A stretch of DNA of 64,000 nt from the NCBI GenBank assembly GCA_030447505.1, contig JAUJOT010000003.1, positions 1-64,000 on the forward strand. Reading direction: 5' to 3'. Origin of the DNA: Solirubrobacteraceae bacterium. GTDB lineage: Bacteria > Actinomycetota > Thermoleophilia > Solirubrobacterales > Solirubrobacteraceae. The notes beneath the pieces are model-generated. The model saw nothing but the letters and a program-made list of their open reading frames with translations. It ran no database searches and had not been told where the DNA came from. This document shows positions 1 to 8,910 of this stretch, piece after piece. Made by a program: the position numbers and the translations under genes. Position 1 is the first letter of the stretch. Every line of letters starts with the position of its first letter.

Positions 1-236
1 CCGCTGCCGCCCCCGCACTGGGGCGCGCCGCGGGGGCAGTGGCTGCCGGGCGACATGGTGATCATCACCGCCGGGTTCTCCGACGAGGAGGCCATGGTGT
101 TCTACCCCGGGGGCTGGGTGGCCCCGGGGCCGTACCGCGGGTTCGCCCCACCGCCGTGCTGGGCGGCACGCGCCGCGGGCGGCGGCGGCGCCGCCGGCGC
201 CCGCGCTGCCCGTGACGCCGTAGAGTCGGCGGCGCG
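1..236. other. left edge, no gene assigned
   Basis: This stretch is extremely G+C rich. A forward frame open from base 1 reads like protein for about 35 codons (GDMVIITAGFSDEEAM...), but then becomes low complexity and runs on into the next gene without a stop. It could be the end of a gene whose 3' part is frameshifted. I cannot support a product. Confidence 0.3.
221..226 (+). promoter_or_regulatory. candidate -10 box (TAGAGT)
   Basis: TAGAGT ends 10 nt before the ATG at 237 and no Shine-Dalgarno sequence lies between them. The mRNA would have almost no leader. No convincing -35 element is visible. Confidence 0.35.
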
Positions 237-1907
237 ATGCCGCGCCGCCTACCGAAGATCAAGCCCGTCCCGGTCGTCCTGGCGATCGTGGCGCTCGTCG
301 TGCTGTGGCTCGTGCGGCCGATCTGGCACGGCCTGGCGATGTTCGCGTGGACCCGGCCGCTCGTCTGGCTGGCGCCGCTGCTGCTGCTCGCCGCCGGCGG
401 CGTGCTGCTGCGCCGCTCACAGCGCAGCTGGACGACGCTCGAGGATCTGCGCACTGGGGTGCGCCCGCCGACCTACCTCTTCGCGTTCCCGGCGCTCGCG
501 TTCTTCGCCTTCGTCTTCGCCGCGGCGTTCAACGCCCCGCTCGTCGGCAAGGCGATCGTCGACAACACGACCTACGAGGCGATTCCGGGACTGCCGGCCG
601 CCGGCGAGGTCCGTCTCGTGCCGCGCGAGGTCGCCGAGGTCAACGCCTCGAGCGCGTTCAACTCGCCGACCGAGACGCTGACGAACTTCCGCATCGTCAA
701 CACCGACGAGGGGCTCGTCTGGACGGCGCTGCGCACGCCGCAGGGCGCCTTCCGGATCTTCAGCAAGAAGAGCCAGGGCATCGTCGAGCTCGACGCCGAG
801 CAGACCGCGCGCTCGCTGCGCAACATCGACGCCGAGCTGGACGTCGCGCCCGGCCTGCAGATCACCGACAACCTGCGCTGGCGGCTGCTGAAGGAGCGCT
901 TCCTGATCACGCTCGAGGAGCCGGTCGGGATCGAGACGCCGCGCGGCCCGCGCCTGATGGTGCCCTACCTCGAGTACAAGGGGATCCTGATCCGCCGGCC
1001 GGTGCTCGGCGGGGTGTTCGTCGTCGCGCCGGACGGGGCGATCGAGGATCTCGAGCCCGAGGAGGCGGCGCGCCGGCCGGGGCTCGCGCAGACCGGGCGC
1101 GTCTTCTCGGACACGCAGGCGCGCCGGATCCAGGAGGCCTATCAGTACAAGCGCGGGCTGTGGAACGCGTGGTTCGTGCACGAGGATCAGACCCGTATCA
1201 CGGACACCGAGACCAACCGCCAGCCCTACCTCGTCGACTTCGGCGCCGCCGGCCTCGGAGCCCAATGGGTGTCGGTCGCCGAGCCGTACGGGCGCGCCTT
1301 CGCCGCCAGCGCGATCTTCCTGACCGACGCCACGACCGGCAGGACGCGGATCTGGCGCGTGCCGCGGCGCACGTCGCTGAGCGGCAACCGGCGCGCGCTG
1401 CAGGCCGTGCGCGCGGTCTCGATCCCGGGCGTCGACTTCGGCGATGGCGCGCCCGGCTCGGGCAACTTCCGCGTCGTCGAGCCACGGCCGGTCTTCGTCA
1501 GGGGTCACCTCGTCTACCTGACGTCGATCATCCCCAACACGGCCAACGCCGTCTCGAAGACCGTCGTCGTCGATGCCGAGACGAACAAGCTCGTCGCGAT
1601 CTTCGACAACGACCGCGATCCGCGGGCCGAGGCCAAGACGCTCGCCTACATCCGCACGGGTGCGATACCGGACGATGCCGCGGCGCCGGGCGCGTCGGGC
1701 GCGGACGGGGAGGAGGACGCGGAGAGCACGACCACGCCGGAGACGACGACCACGCCGGGGACGACGACCACACCGGAGACGACGACGACACCGAGCACCG
1801 ACGGCGGCGGCAGCGTCGAGGATCGCCTCGACGACGTCATCCGCCGCCAGCGCGAGCTGCTGCGCGAGATCGAGCGGCTGCGCGACGAGGTGCGCGAGGG
1901 CGGTTAG
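237..1907 (+). CDS. membrane protein of unknown function with Thr/Pro linker
   Basis: I do not recognise a family for this 556-residue protein. Three hydrophobic segments lie near residues 12-30, 40-58 and 82-100, followed by a long soluble region (about 110-490) that is probably outside the membrane. Residues of about 495-522 form a low-complexity TTTPETTTTP repeat, typical of a wall-spanning linker. The last 30 residues are charged and heptad-like (RRQRELLREIERLRDE), a likely coiled coil. The ATG is preceded by TAGAGT 10 nt upstream. The stop overlaps the convergent methyltransferase gene by 4 nt. Confidence 0.8.
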   Translation: MPRRLPKIKPVPVVLAIVALVVLWLVRPIWHGLAMFAWTRPLVWLAPLLLLAAGGVLLRRSQRSWTTLEDLRTGVRPPTYLFAFPALAFFAFVFAAAFNAPLVGKAIVDNTTYEAIPGLPAAGEVRLVPREVAEVNASSAFNSPTETLTNFRIVNTDEGLVWTALRTPQGAFRIFSKKSQGIVELDAEQTARSLRNIDAELDVAPGLQITDNLRWRLLKERFLITLEEPVGIETPRGPRLMVPYLEYKGILIRRPVLGGVFVVAPDGAIEDLEPEEAARRPGLAQTGRVFSDTQARRIQEAYQYKRGLWNAWFVHEDQTRITDTETNRQPYLVDFGAAGLGAQWVSVAEPYGRAFAASAIFLTDATTGRTRIWRVPRRTSLSGNRRALQAVRAVSIPGVDFGDGAPGSGNFRVVEPRPVFVRGHLVYLTSIIPNTANAVSKTVVVDAETNKLVAIFDNDRDPRAEAKTLAYIRTGAIPDDAAAPGASGADGEEDAESTTTPETTTTPGTTTTPETTTTPSTDGGGSVEDRLDDVIRRQRELLREIERLRDEVREGG

Positions 1908-2662
1908 GCCGGCCGCCGCGCCGTGACGAGGTAGCGCCCGGCCTTGTCGGCCGCAGCGCCCACTTCCTCGGGCGCCAATCCGGCGCCGCGCAGGTCCTCG
2001 AGCAGCTCCTCCTCGGTGAACGGCCAGAACGCGAAGCGCTCGCGCTGCGTCGCGACAGCGCCGTCGTCGCCGAGCAGCGCGACCGCGACGTCGAAGAAGT
2101 GCGGCTGATCCCAGCGCTCGGGGATCGTCCAGTGGTGGATCGGCAGGCCGCGTCGCCCGCCGCGCACGACGAGCCGATCGGCCACCTGCAGCCGCGACCC
2201 GCCGGCGCGCACCTGCTCCCAGCGGCGCGACGTGACGACGAGCAGCCCGCCGGGGCGCAGCGCTGCGGCCATCGCGCGCAGGGCCGCCCGGCGCCGCTCG
2301 CGCCCCGCGGCGTGCGGCAGCGAGTTGCCGACGCAGAAGATGACGTCGAAGCGCTCGTCCCAGCCGCGGCCGGGGATCTCCTCCCAGGCGCAGACCGACG
2401 CGTCGACATCGGCGTCGTGTTCGTGCGCAAGCCGCGCCGTGCGCTGCACCATCGCCGCGCTCGCATCGGTCGCGACGACATCGCAGCCGCGCAGCGCAAG
2501 GCCGACCGCGAGCGCTCCGGTTCCGCACGCGCAGTCGAGCACGCGCGCCCGCGGCGCGACGTGCGCGGCGAACGCGTCGGCGCTGGCCTGGGGCGCCAGC
2601 AGCGCGTCGGGCACGAGGAACTCGTAGACCGCGGCGATCGTGTCGTAGGTCCCGTCAGCCAT
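1904..2662 (-). CDS. class I SAM-dependent methyltransferase
   Basis: A probable S-adenosylmethionine-dependent methyltransferase of about 252 residues. The SAM-binding motif I is VLDCACGTGALA near residues 41-52, followed by an acidic residue in VVATDAS at the end of strand 2 and a FDVIFCVGNSLPH motif typical of small-molecule methyltransferases. The substrate cannot be told. I use ATG at 2662 rather than the TTG at 2671. The start overlaps the end of the upstream pabC-like gene by 8 nt, so the two are probably co-transcribed. Confidence 0.8.
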   Translation of the reverse strand: MADGTYDTIAAVYEFLVPDALLAPQASADAFAAHVAPRARVLDCACGTGALAVGLALRGCDVVATDASAAMVQRTARLAHEHDADVDASVCAWEEIPGRGWDERFDVIFCVGNSLPHAAGRERRRAALRAMAAALRPGGLLVVTSRRWEQVRAGGSRLQVADRLVVRGGRRGLPIHHWTIPERWDQPHFFDVAVALLGDDGAVATQRERFAFWPFTEEELLEDLRGAGLAPEEVGAAADKAGRYLVTARRPA

Positions 2663-3413
2663 CGCGGTCAAGCTCCTCGCGCCACGCCGGCGCGCGCCGC
2701 GCCGGGGCGGCCTCGATCGCGGGCGACAGCCACCTGCTGACGACGCGGATGCCGTGCAGCGCGCTCGTCAGCCACACCTCCGCCCCGGCCAGCTCCTCGG
2801 GCCGCGGCGCGCGCACGCGCACCTCGACGCCGCGCTCGCGCGCTCGCGCGAGCAGCAGCGCGCGCGTCACGCCGGGCAGCGCGTGCTCGTCAGGGGTGGT
2901 CCACAGCGTGTCGCCCTCCCACCACAGCAGGCTCGACAGGGCGCCCTCCAGCAGCGCCCCGTCCGCGCCGCACAGCAGCAGCTCGTCGGCGCGCTGCTCG
3001 TGCGCCTTCGCGCGCAGCGCTGCCAGCAGCTCGAGATCCGGGCCCTTGCGCCGCGGATGGCTGCGCGGATCGCCGCGCGGACCGACGACGACACGCGCAT
3101 CGCGCTGCGGCGACGGCGCGCGGCGGATCCGCAGCGCGAGCCCGTCGGCGGTCAGCTCGACGCGCGGAAACCAGCGCCCGTCCAGCGGCAGCGCCGCGCT
3201 CGCGGCGAGCTGGAAGCGGCGCAGCTCGTCGCGGTCGACGCCGACCTCGAGACAGGAGCCGCCGAACCGCGTCCAGTGCGCACCAGCCGCCCGCTGATAG
3301 CCCTCGTCGACGAGCCAGGAGTCGGCGACGAGCAGCGCGGCCGGCGCCGCGGCCGTGGCCGCTGCGAGCTCCTCGCCGGTCCAGCGCAAGAGGGTGTCTA
3401 GGGTGTTGGCCAC
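2655..3413 (-). CDS. pabC: aminotransferase class IV, aminodeoxychorismate lyase-like
   Basis: A PLP-dependent fold-type IV protein that most likely splits 4-amino-4-deoxychorismate into p-aminobenzoate and pyruvate for folate synthesis. It shows the HWTRFGGS region, RRKGPD with the candidate PLP lysine, the LLEGALSSL motif and LPGVTRALLL, in the family order, and its 252 residues fit. The neighbour is the fused aminodeoxychorismate synthase, which strongly supports the role. The GTG start at 3413 lies only 2 nt from the GTG start of the divergent pabAB gene. A branched-chain or D-amino-acid aminotransferase is a less likely alternative. Confidence 0.75.
   Translation of the reverse strand: MANTLDTLLRWTGEELAAATAAAPAALLVADSWLVDEGYQRAAGAHWTRFGGSCLEVGVDRDELRRFQLAASAALPLDGRWFPRVELTADGLALRIRRAPSPQRDARVVVGPRGDPRSHPRRKGPDLELLAALRAKAHEQRADELLLCGADGALLEGALSSLLWWEGDTLWTTPDEHALPGVTRALLLARARERGVEVRVRAPRPEELAGAEVWLTSALHGIRVVSRWLSPAIEAAPARRAPAWREELDRDG
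3399..3404 (+). promoter_or_regulatory. candidate -10 box of pabAB (TAGGGT)
   Basis: TAGGGT ends 11 nt before the pabAB GTG and lies inside the first codons of the divergent pabC-like gene. Any promoter for pabAB must overlap that coding region, because the start codons are nearly adjacent. Confidence 0.3.
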
Positions 3414-3415
3414 GC

Positions 3416-5518
3416 GTGACGACGCTGCTGATCGACAACTACGACTCGTACACGTTCAACCTCTACCACCTGCTCGCGAGCGTCGCGGGCGAGGAGCCGG
3501 TCGTCGTGCGCAACGACGAGAGCGAGTGGAGCGCGCTGGCCGCGCACGCCTGGGACCGGATCGTCGTCTCGCCCGGCCCCGGCCGCCCCGAGCGCGAGCG
3601 CGATCTGGGCATCGGCCGTGCCGCGCTCGCCCAGCACGACATCCCGGTGCTCGGCGTCTGCCTCGGTCATCAGGGGCTCGCACACGTCCACGGCGGCAGC
3701 GTCGTGCGCGCGGACGAGATCGTCCACGGCGCGATCAGCCGGGTCTTTCACCGCGGCGAAGGTCTTTTCGCCGCGATCGCGCAGGGCTTTCGTGCCGTCC
3801 GCTATCACTCGCTGCTCGTCGAGCCGGCGCTGCCGGCGCAGCTCGAGGCGATCGCCTGGGCCGACGACGGCACGCTGATGGCGATCCGCGACCGCCGGCG
3901 CCCGGCATGGGGCGTGCAGTTTCATCCCGAGTCGATCGGCACCGAGCACGGCGAGCAGCTGGTCGCGAACTTCATCGCGCTGTCGCCCGCGCGTCGCCGG
4001 CCGCCCAGCTCGGCGCCCCCGCCCCGCAGCACCGTCGTCCCCGGTGGGCGCGCGCTCGCGCACAGCAGCGGCGCGGTGCAGATCGCGCACCGCACGATCG
4101 ACGGCGTGCCCGATCCCGAGAGCGCATTCGCGGCGCTGTTCGGCGACCGTGCGCACGCGTTCTGGCTGGACTCGAGCCTCGTCGATCCCGCCCTGTCTCG
4201 CTTCTCGTTCATGGGCGCGGCGATCGGCAGTCTCGGCGCGGCGATCCGCTACCGCGCAGCGGGTTCGCTGCTGACCGTCACGCGGGGCGACGAGAGCCGC
4301 GTGCACGAGGAGACGCTGTTCGACCACCTCAGGCGCGAGCTCGCGCGCCTGCACACCGACAGCCCGGAGCTGCCGTTCGACCTCAACGGCGGCTTCGTCG
4401 GCTACCTCGGCTATGAGCTGAAGGCCGACTGCGGCGCGACCGACGCGCATGCGGCCGAGCTGCCCGACGCCTTTTTGCTGCTCGCCGACCGGATCGTCGC
4501 GATCGACCACGAACTCGAGCAGACGCACGTGCTCGCGCTCAGCGACGGCAACGCCGAGGAGGTCGCCGCCGCGGACGCCTGGCTCGCCGCCACGCGCGAC
4601 GCGCTCTGCGCTCTGCCCGCGCTCGACGAGCCGCGGATGCTCGACCACGGGCAGGCGGCGCTCGAGTTTCAGCTCAGCCGCGGGCGTGAGCACTACCTGG
4701 CGAACATCGAGACCTGCAAGCGGCTGCTCGAGTCCGGCGAGAGCTACGAGATCTGCCTGACGAACAAGCTCACGCTGCCGGCGCTCGACGACACGTTCGA
4801 GCTCTACCGCGTGCTGCGGCGCGTCAACGCGGCGCCCTACAGCGCCTACCTGCGGATGCAGGAGGGCGCCGTGCTGAGCTCCTCGCCCGAGCGATTCCTG
4901 CGCGCGACCCGCGACCGCACCGTCGAGGCGAAGCCGATCAAGGGCACCGCCCGCCGCGGCGCCGACCCCGCCGCGGATGCGGCCGCGCGCGACGCGCTCG
5001 CGCGCAGCCCCAAGGACCGCGCCGAGCACCTCATGATCGTCGACCTGCTGCGCAACGACCTCGGGCTCGTGTCGCAGATCGGCAGCGTCCACGTTCCCAA
5101 GCTGATGGACGTCGAGAGCTATGAGACGGTGCACCAGCTCGTCTCGACGATCCGCGGGCGCCTGCGCGACGACGTCGACGTCGTCGACTGCATCCGCGCG
5201 ACGTTCCCCGGCGGCTCGATGACCGGCGCCCCGAAGCTGCGCACGATGGAGATCATCGACGCGCTCGAGGGCGGGCCGCGCGGCGTCTACTCGGGCGCGC
5301 TGGGCTACCTCGCGCTCAACGGGACCGCCGACCTGAGCATCGTCATCCGCACGCTCGTCGCGACGCAGAGCGGCGCCACGATCGGCTGCGGCGGCGCGAT
5401 CGTGATGCTGTCCGACGCCGAGGACGAGTACGACGAGATGCTGCTCAAGGCCCAGCCGCTGCTCGACGCGGTGAGCATGAGCGGCGCCGCGCTGCGGGCG
5501 CGGAACGTCAGCGGATGA
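3416..5518 (+). CDS. pabAB: fused aminodeoxychorismate synthase (PabA-PabB)
   Basis: A 700-residue fusion of glutamine amidotransferase and chorismate-binding domains that makes 4-amino-4-deoxychorismate for folate synthesis. The amidotransferase half (about 1-190) begins TLLIDNYDSYTFN, has the nucleophile Cys82 in VCLGHQGL, and the His/Glu pair in FHPESIGTEHG. The synthase half (about 220-690) has EAKPIKGTARRG near residue 505. The PIKGT lysine is the PabB signature, where TrpE has PIAGT, so anthranilate synthase is unlikely. FPGGSMTGAPK and the GCGGAIV end are intact. The GTG start gives the canonical PabA N-terminus. The 3' end overlaps the convergent transpeptidase gene by 11 nt. Confidence 0.92.
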   Translation: MTTLLIDNYDSYTFNLYHLLASVAGEEPVVVRNDESEWSALAAHAWDRIVVSPGPGRPERERDLGIGRAALAQHDIPVLGVCLGHQGLAHVHGGSVVRADEIVHGAISRVFHRGEGLFAAIAQGFRAVRYHSLLVEPALPAQLEAIAWADDGTLMAIRDRRRPAWGVQFHPESIGTEHGEQLVANFIALSPARRRPPSSAPPPRSTVVPGGRALAHSSGAVQIAHRTIDGVPDPESAFAALFGDRAHAFWLDSSLVDPALSRFSFMGAAIGSLGAAIRYRAAGSLLTVTRGDESRVHEETLFDHLRRELARLHTDSPELPFDLNGGFVGYLGYELKADCGATDAHAAELPDAFLLLADRIVAIDHELEQTHVLALSDGNAEEVAAADAWLAATRDALCALPALDEPRMLDHGQAALEFQLSRGREHYLANIETCKRLLESGESYEICLTNKLTLPALDDTFELYRVLRRVNAAPYSAYLRMQEGAVLSSSPERFLRATRDRTVEAKPIKGTARRGADPAADAAARDALARSPKDRAEHLMIVDLLRNDLGLVSQIGSVHVPKLMDVESYETVHQLVSTIRGRLRDDVDVVDCIRATFPGGSMTGAPKLRTMEIIDALEGGPRGVYSGALGYLALNGTADLSIVIRTLVATQSGATIGCGGAIVMLSDAEDEYDEMLLKAQPLLDAVSMSGAALRARNVSG

Positions 5519-6512
5519 GCACAGGCGTCCCGAGCGGAACGCGCTTGTAGAGCGCGATGACGTCGCTGACCCGCATCCGGATGCAGCCGTGCGACGCGCG
5601 CGTTCCGATCGAGTAGTCCTGGCTCGTGCCGTGGATGCCGACGCTGCCGGTGACGCCCATCCAGCGCGCCTTCAGCGGGTTCTGCGCGCTGCCGCCGGTG
5701 ACCGTCGTGCCCGCGAGCTCACCGGCCCATGGGCTGTTGGGGACCGACCAGACCGGGTTGACCTGCTTGCTCTGGATCGCAAAGAGCCCGCGCGGCGTCG
5801 GATAGTCGGCCTGGCCGACGGCGACCTTGTAGGTCCTGACGACCTTCAGGCGCTTGAACAGCCGCAGCGTGAAGCTCGACTGCTCGATCGTGATGACCGT
5901 CGATCCGCTCCTGCGCAGCTTGCCGGCCGTGACCTTCGGCCTGACGGAGATCAGCCGGGGCCGGAGCACGCGCATCAGGCGCGGGTCGGTCAGTGCGGCT
6001 CGGACCTGCTTGGTGAGGGCGCGCGCATCGATGTCGCGGCCACGCCGGGAGTGCGTGACGCCCACTCGCCGAATCGAGATCTTCAGCCTCGAGTCGCGCG
6101 CGGCGCGGCTCAGGCGCTTGTCGATGCGCGCCACGAAGCGGTCGACGGCGCGCTTGGCGTAGCTCACCGCGAGCGGGACGTCGACCGGCTGACCGGCGGA
6201 GCTGCGGCCGGCGTGGACGGCGCGCGTCGCGCTCTTCATCGCGTCGAGCCTCACGTCGGCGACCTCCGTCCTGAGCCTCCACGTGATGTCGGCCGCCTGC
6301 ACCGTGATGACGCCGCGCTCGAGCCGCTCGCCGTGGACGCTCTGCAGCTTGGCCGCGGCCTCCTCGACGGTCAGTCCCGAGAGGTCCGTGCCCGCGGCTG
6401 TGATGCCGCCCGCGATCCGCTCGCCGGGCAGCGGGGGCTGGGCGTTCGCCGGAACGGCGAGCAAGGCCGCCGCAAGCAGGCCGCAAACGATGATGATCCG
6501 CCGTGTCGACAC
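5508..6512 (-). CDS. L,D-transpeptidase with signal peptide (YkuD domain)
   Basis: A secreted 334-residue L,D-transpeptidase that would make 3-3 cross-links in peptidoglycan or attach proteins to it. A signal peptide (RRIIIVCGLLAAALLAVPANA) starts the protein. The middle (about 40-190) looks like a YkuD-associated peptidoglycan-binding region. The catalytic YkuD domain is C-terminal and carries HGTSQDYSIGT and SHGCIRM with the catalytic Cys. It is a clear paralogue of the divergent gene at 6694. The GTG start follows TACATT by 8 nt with no ribosome-binding site, suggesting a leaderless message. Confidence 0.9.
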   Translation of the reverse strand: MSTRRIIIVCGLLAAALLAVPANAQPPLPGERIAGGITAAGTDLSGLTVEEAAAKLQSVHGERLERGVITVQAADITWRLRTEVADVRLDAMKSATRAVHAGRSSAGQPVDVPLAVSYAKRAVDRFVARIDKRLSRAARDSRLKISIRRVGVTHSRRGRDIDARALTKQVRAALTDPRLMRVLRPRLISVRPKVTAGKLRRSGSTVITIEQSSFTLRLFKRLKVVRTYKVAVGQADYPTPRGLFAIQSKQVNPVWSVPNSPWAGELAGTTVTGGSAQNPLKARWMGVTGSVGIHGTSQDYSIGTRASHGCIRMRVSDVIALYKRVPLGTPVLIR

Positions 6513-6520
6513 CGCAGGTC

Positions 6521-6545
6521 AATGTACCCGCTCAATACCATTGAG
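6521..6545 (-). promoter_or_regulatory. leaderless promoter and adjacent inverted repeat
   Basis: On the minus strand TACATT (6521-6526) ends 8 nt before the GTG start at 6512. Just upstream, 6531-6545 is a perfect inverted repeat, CTCAA-TACCA-TTGAG, a candidate operator in the 181-nt space between two divergent L,D-transpeptidase genes. Confidence 0.35.
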
Positions 6546-6693
6546 GCCGCGGCCGGCTTGATCGGAGTGATCGCTGCCGTCGGTGGCGAAGAGGTTCGGC
6601 ATGCCCCGCACACCGTGATCGGCCGGCGACTGGGCGGTCCCCGCCGAACGCAAGCCGCGTGAGAACCGGCCGCATCGGGGTAGATGCTCGGTG

Positions 6694-7701
6694 ATGTCCC
6701 TGCTGCGGATCGCGATCGGATTCTGTCTGGCGGCGGCGGTCGCCGTGCTCGCGGTCAACGCTGTCGCGCAGCCGCCGCTCGTCGTCGAGCGGATCGCGGC
6801 CGGCGTCAGCGCCGCCGGCCACGACGTCTCGGGCCTGACCGTCGAGGAGGCCGCCGCGAGGCTGCAGGACGTCTACGGCGAGCGCCTCGAGCGCGGCTCG
6901 GTCACCGTCCGCGCGGCCGATTTGACGTGGCGGCTGACGACGGCCAAGGCGCGGGTGCGCTTCGACGCGCTGCGCAGCGCCCAGCGCGCGCTCGATGCCG
7001 GCCGCGGCGCGCACGGCAGCCCGGTCGACGTGCCGCTCGCCGTCGACTACTCCAAGCGCCGTGTCGAGCGCTTTGCGGGCAGGATCGACCGCCGGCTGCG
7101 GCGCAAGCCGCGCGACTCGCAGCTGCGGATCTCGCTCACGCGCGTGCGCGTCACGCACTCGCGGCGCGGCCGCGACATCGACGGCCGCCGCCTCGCGCGC
7201 GAGATCGGGCAGGCACTGAAGGACCCGCGCATCGGCCGCGTCTTCAAGCCCGAACTCGTGCGCCCGAAGCCGAAGCTCACCGCCGGCGAGCTGCGCCGCA
7301 GCGCGACGACCGTCATCACGATCCACCAGGCGACGTTCACGCTGCGGCTATTGAAGAACTCCACAGTGGTCAGGAGCTACAAGGTCGCCGTCGGCCAGGC
7401 CGGCTACCCGACGCCGCGCGGCCTCTTTGCCATCCAGAGCAAGCAGGTCAACCCGGTCTGGTCCGTTCCCAACAGCCCCTGGGCGGGCGAGCTCGCCGGT
7501 TCGACCGTCGCCGGTGGCAGCGCCGCCAACCCGCTGAAGGCGCGCTGGATGGGCATCATCGCCGGCGTCGGCATCCACGGCACCGGCCAGGGCGATTCGA
7601 TCGGCACGCGGGCGTCGCACGGCTGCATCCGGATGCACGTTGCGGACGTCATCGAGCTGTTCGGCCGCGTTCCGATCGGCACGCCGGTGCTGATTGCGTG
7701 A
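6694..7701 (+). CDS. L,D-transpeptidase with signal peptide, paralogue
   Basis: A second secreted L,D-transpeptidase, 335 residues. It matches the divergent copy throughout, from the QPP(L)..ERIA(A/G)G N-terminal region to a C-terminal YkuD domain with HGTGQGDSIGT and SHGCIRM (catalytic Cys). The stretch around KQVNPVWSVPNSPWAGELAG is identical in both. A hydrophobic leader (RIAIGFCLAAAVAVLAVNAVA) directs export. I prefer ATG 6694 over the in-frame GTG at 6691. The head-to-head arrangement points to an inverted duplication followed by divergence of the middle region. Confidence 0.9.
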   Translation: MSLLRIAIGFCLAAAVAVLAVNAVAQPPLVVERIAAGVSAAGHDVSGLTVEEAAARLQDVYGERLERGSVTVRAADLTWRLTTAKARVRFDALRSAQRALDAGRGAHGSPVDVPLAVDYSKRRVERFAGRIDRRLRRKPRDSQLRISLTRVRVTHSRRGRDIDGRRLAREIGQALKDPRIGRVFKPELVRPKPKLTAGELRRSATTVITIHQATFTLRLLKNSTVVRSYKVAVGQAGYPTPRGLFAIQSKQVNPVWSVPNSPWAGELAGSTVAGGSAANPLKARWMGIIAGVGIHGTGQGDSIGTRASHGCIRMHVADVIELFGRVPIGTPVLIA

Positions 7702-7871
7702 CCGCCGTGCGCGGCCGTCGCCGCCAGCGCGTGCGCGCGCGGCTGGTCGCAACGCCGCCTGCGGCCGTCGGTCGGGCCGGCGGGTCGCAGCAGAAGCGCA
7801 TCGGGGCAGCATCCGCCGCGAGCTCGAGCGGGCATGCGCCCCGCCAGCAGCGCTGGACGACGCCGGTCGAG

Positions 7872-8393
7872 TCAGACGCGCGCAGCGGTCGCGGGCGCGC
7901 CGCTCGTCGAGAGCTCTCGCCGCTCAGCGCCTGCGAAGCCCAGCAGGAACGGCACCAGCAGCAGCCCGTAGGCGGCGTGGGCGAACAGCTCGAAGGTCTG
8001 GTTGGGGCCGACCTGGAACCATTCGAACGCGACGCGGCCGAGGATCTGGAAGTTGACGAGGTAGAGCGCCAGGCCGAACGCGAGGCCGCCGCCCCACAGC
8101 GCCGCGCGGCTGCGGAGCAGTGGGGTCAGCAGCGCTAGCAGGACGCCAAACCCGGCCGCCAGCGTGAGGTGGGTGACGAGACCGACGACCGCGTTCTCCG
8201 GCGTCGGGTCCGGCTTGTCGGCGAAGTGGAAGATCGTCGAGATGTCGTACAGCGGGGCCGCGGCCGGCATGCCCTGCCCGACGGCGAACCACATGTTCGC
8301 CAGCAGGAACAGCAGGCCGGCGGCGGTTCCGGCGACCACGCCCCGGGCGAGGCGGCGATCGATGTCGGTCATCAGTCGTTGGCTGGGCGTCAT
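7872..8393 (-). CDS. four-helix membrane protein of unknown function
   Basis: A 173-residue integral membrane protein with four hydrophobic segments (near 17-37, 66-90, 95-117 and 132-152) and short loops. No catalytic motif is visible. The ATG at 8393 has GGAGAG a few nt upstream. Its ATGA overlaps the TGA of the degraded redoxin-like frame upstream, so the two genes were probably once translationally coupled. The longer reading frame that starts at 8687 is an artefact of that decayed gene. Confidence 0.75.
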   Translation of the reverse strand: MTPSQRLMTDIDRRLARGVVAGTAAGLLFLLANMWFAVGQGMPAAAPLYDISTIFHFADKPDPTPENAVVGLVTHLTLAAGFGVLLALLTPLLRSRAALWGGGLAFGLALYLVNFQILGRVAFEWFQVGPNQTFELFAHAAYGLLLVPFLLGFAGAERRELSTSGAPATAARV

Positions 8394-8687
8394 CGGGTCT
8401 CTCCGTTCGTCGCTGAATGGGGTCGTCGCTGCTCGGACACGTTCAGGTGGTCGCCGAGCGCGAAGCGCTTGATGTGGCTTCGAGCTGACGGCTGGCGCGT
8501 AGGCGCCGATCCGCGTGTGGACCTGCTTGCCACCGCGGTCGAAGAAGAACGTCATCGGCCATGACCGCCCGCCGCCGAATACCTGTGCGACGAGTGGCCT
8601 CCGCCGGCGCTGACGGGCTTCGGTGGCATCGTCGGAGCCACAGGCCGCGATCGCGAACGTCGCCGCGAGCAGCACGGCCGGCGCCAC
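8390..8687 (-). pseudogene. remnant of a TlpA/redoxin-like lipoprotein gene
   Basis: The frame from 8687 starts with a lipoprotein signal (VLLAATFAIAACGSDD, lipobox AAC). After about 20 residues without redoxin features it jumps to WPMTFFFDRGGKQVHTRIGAYA, which resembles the C-terminal strand of TlpA/thioredoxin-like proteins. The CxxC active site and the middle of the domain are missing. A one-base shift near 8480 is then needed to continue as HIKRFALGDHLNVSEQ and reach a TGA that overlaps the next start codon. This indicates an internal deletion plus a frameshift. The family call rests on two short segments. Confidence 0.5.
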
Positions 8688-8910
8688 CGCTGTGCGGGGA
8701 TCATGAAGGGCACGTCACTCCTCGGTTAGATGCGTGTTGGACCCCACCGGACAGCGGACGGTTCACCTATGGCGCCACAGATGTGGCCCGGCGCGTCCGC
8801 GCGGGTTCCCAACGACGCCGCGGCTCGGTGCAATCAACCCTGCTGTCGGACGACGCGATGGAGTTGTCGTTGAATCGAACGGACCTGCGGTCCGGTCGAA
8901 CCGACTACCC

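Noticed and set aside
1725-1800. ACGACGACC-type repeats as a DNA element
   Set aside because: They are codons of the Thr/Pro linker of the membrane protein.
305-2740. Very long overlapping open frames on both strands over 0.3-2.7 kb
   Set aside because: They are arginine/alanine-rich shadows of the real genes, without domains, caused by the near absence of A+T-rich stop codons.
3416-5518. Anthranilate synthase (TrpE-TrpG) as the identity of the fused enzyme
   Set aside because: The PIKGT lysine and the neighbouring aminodeoxychorismate-lyase-like gene favour PabAB.
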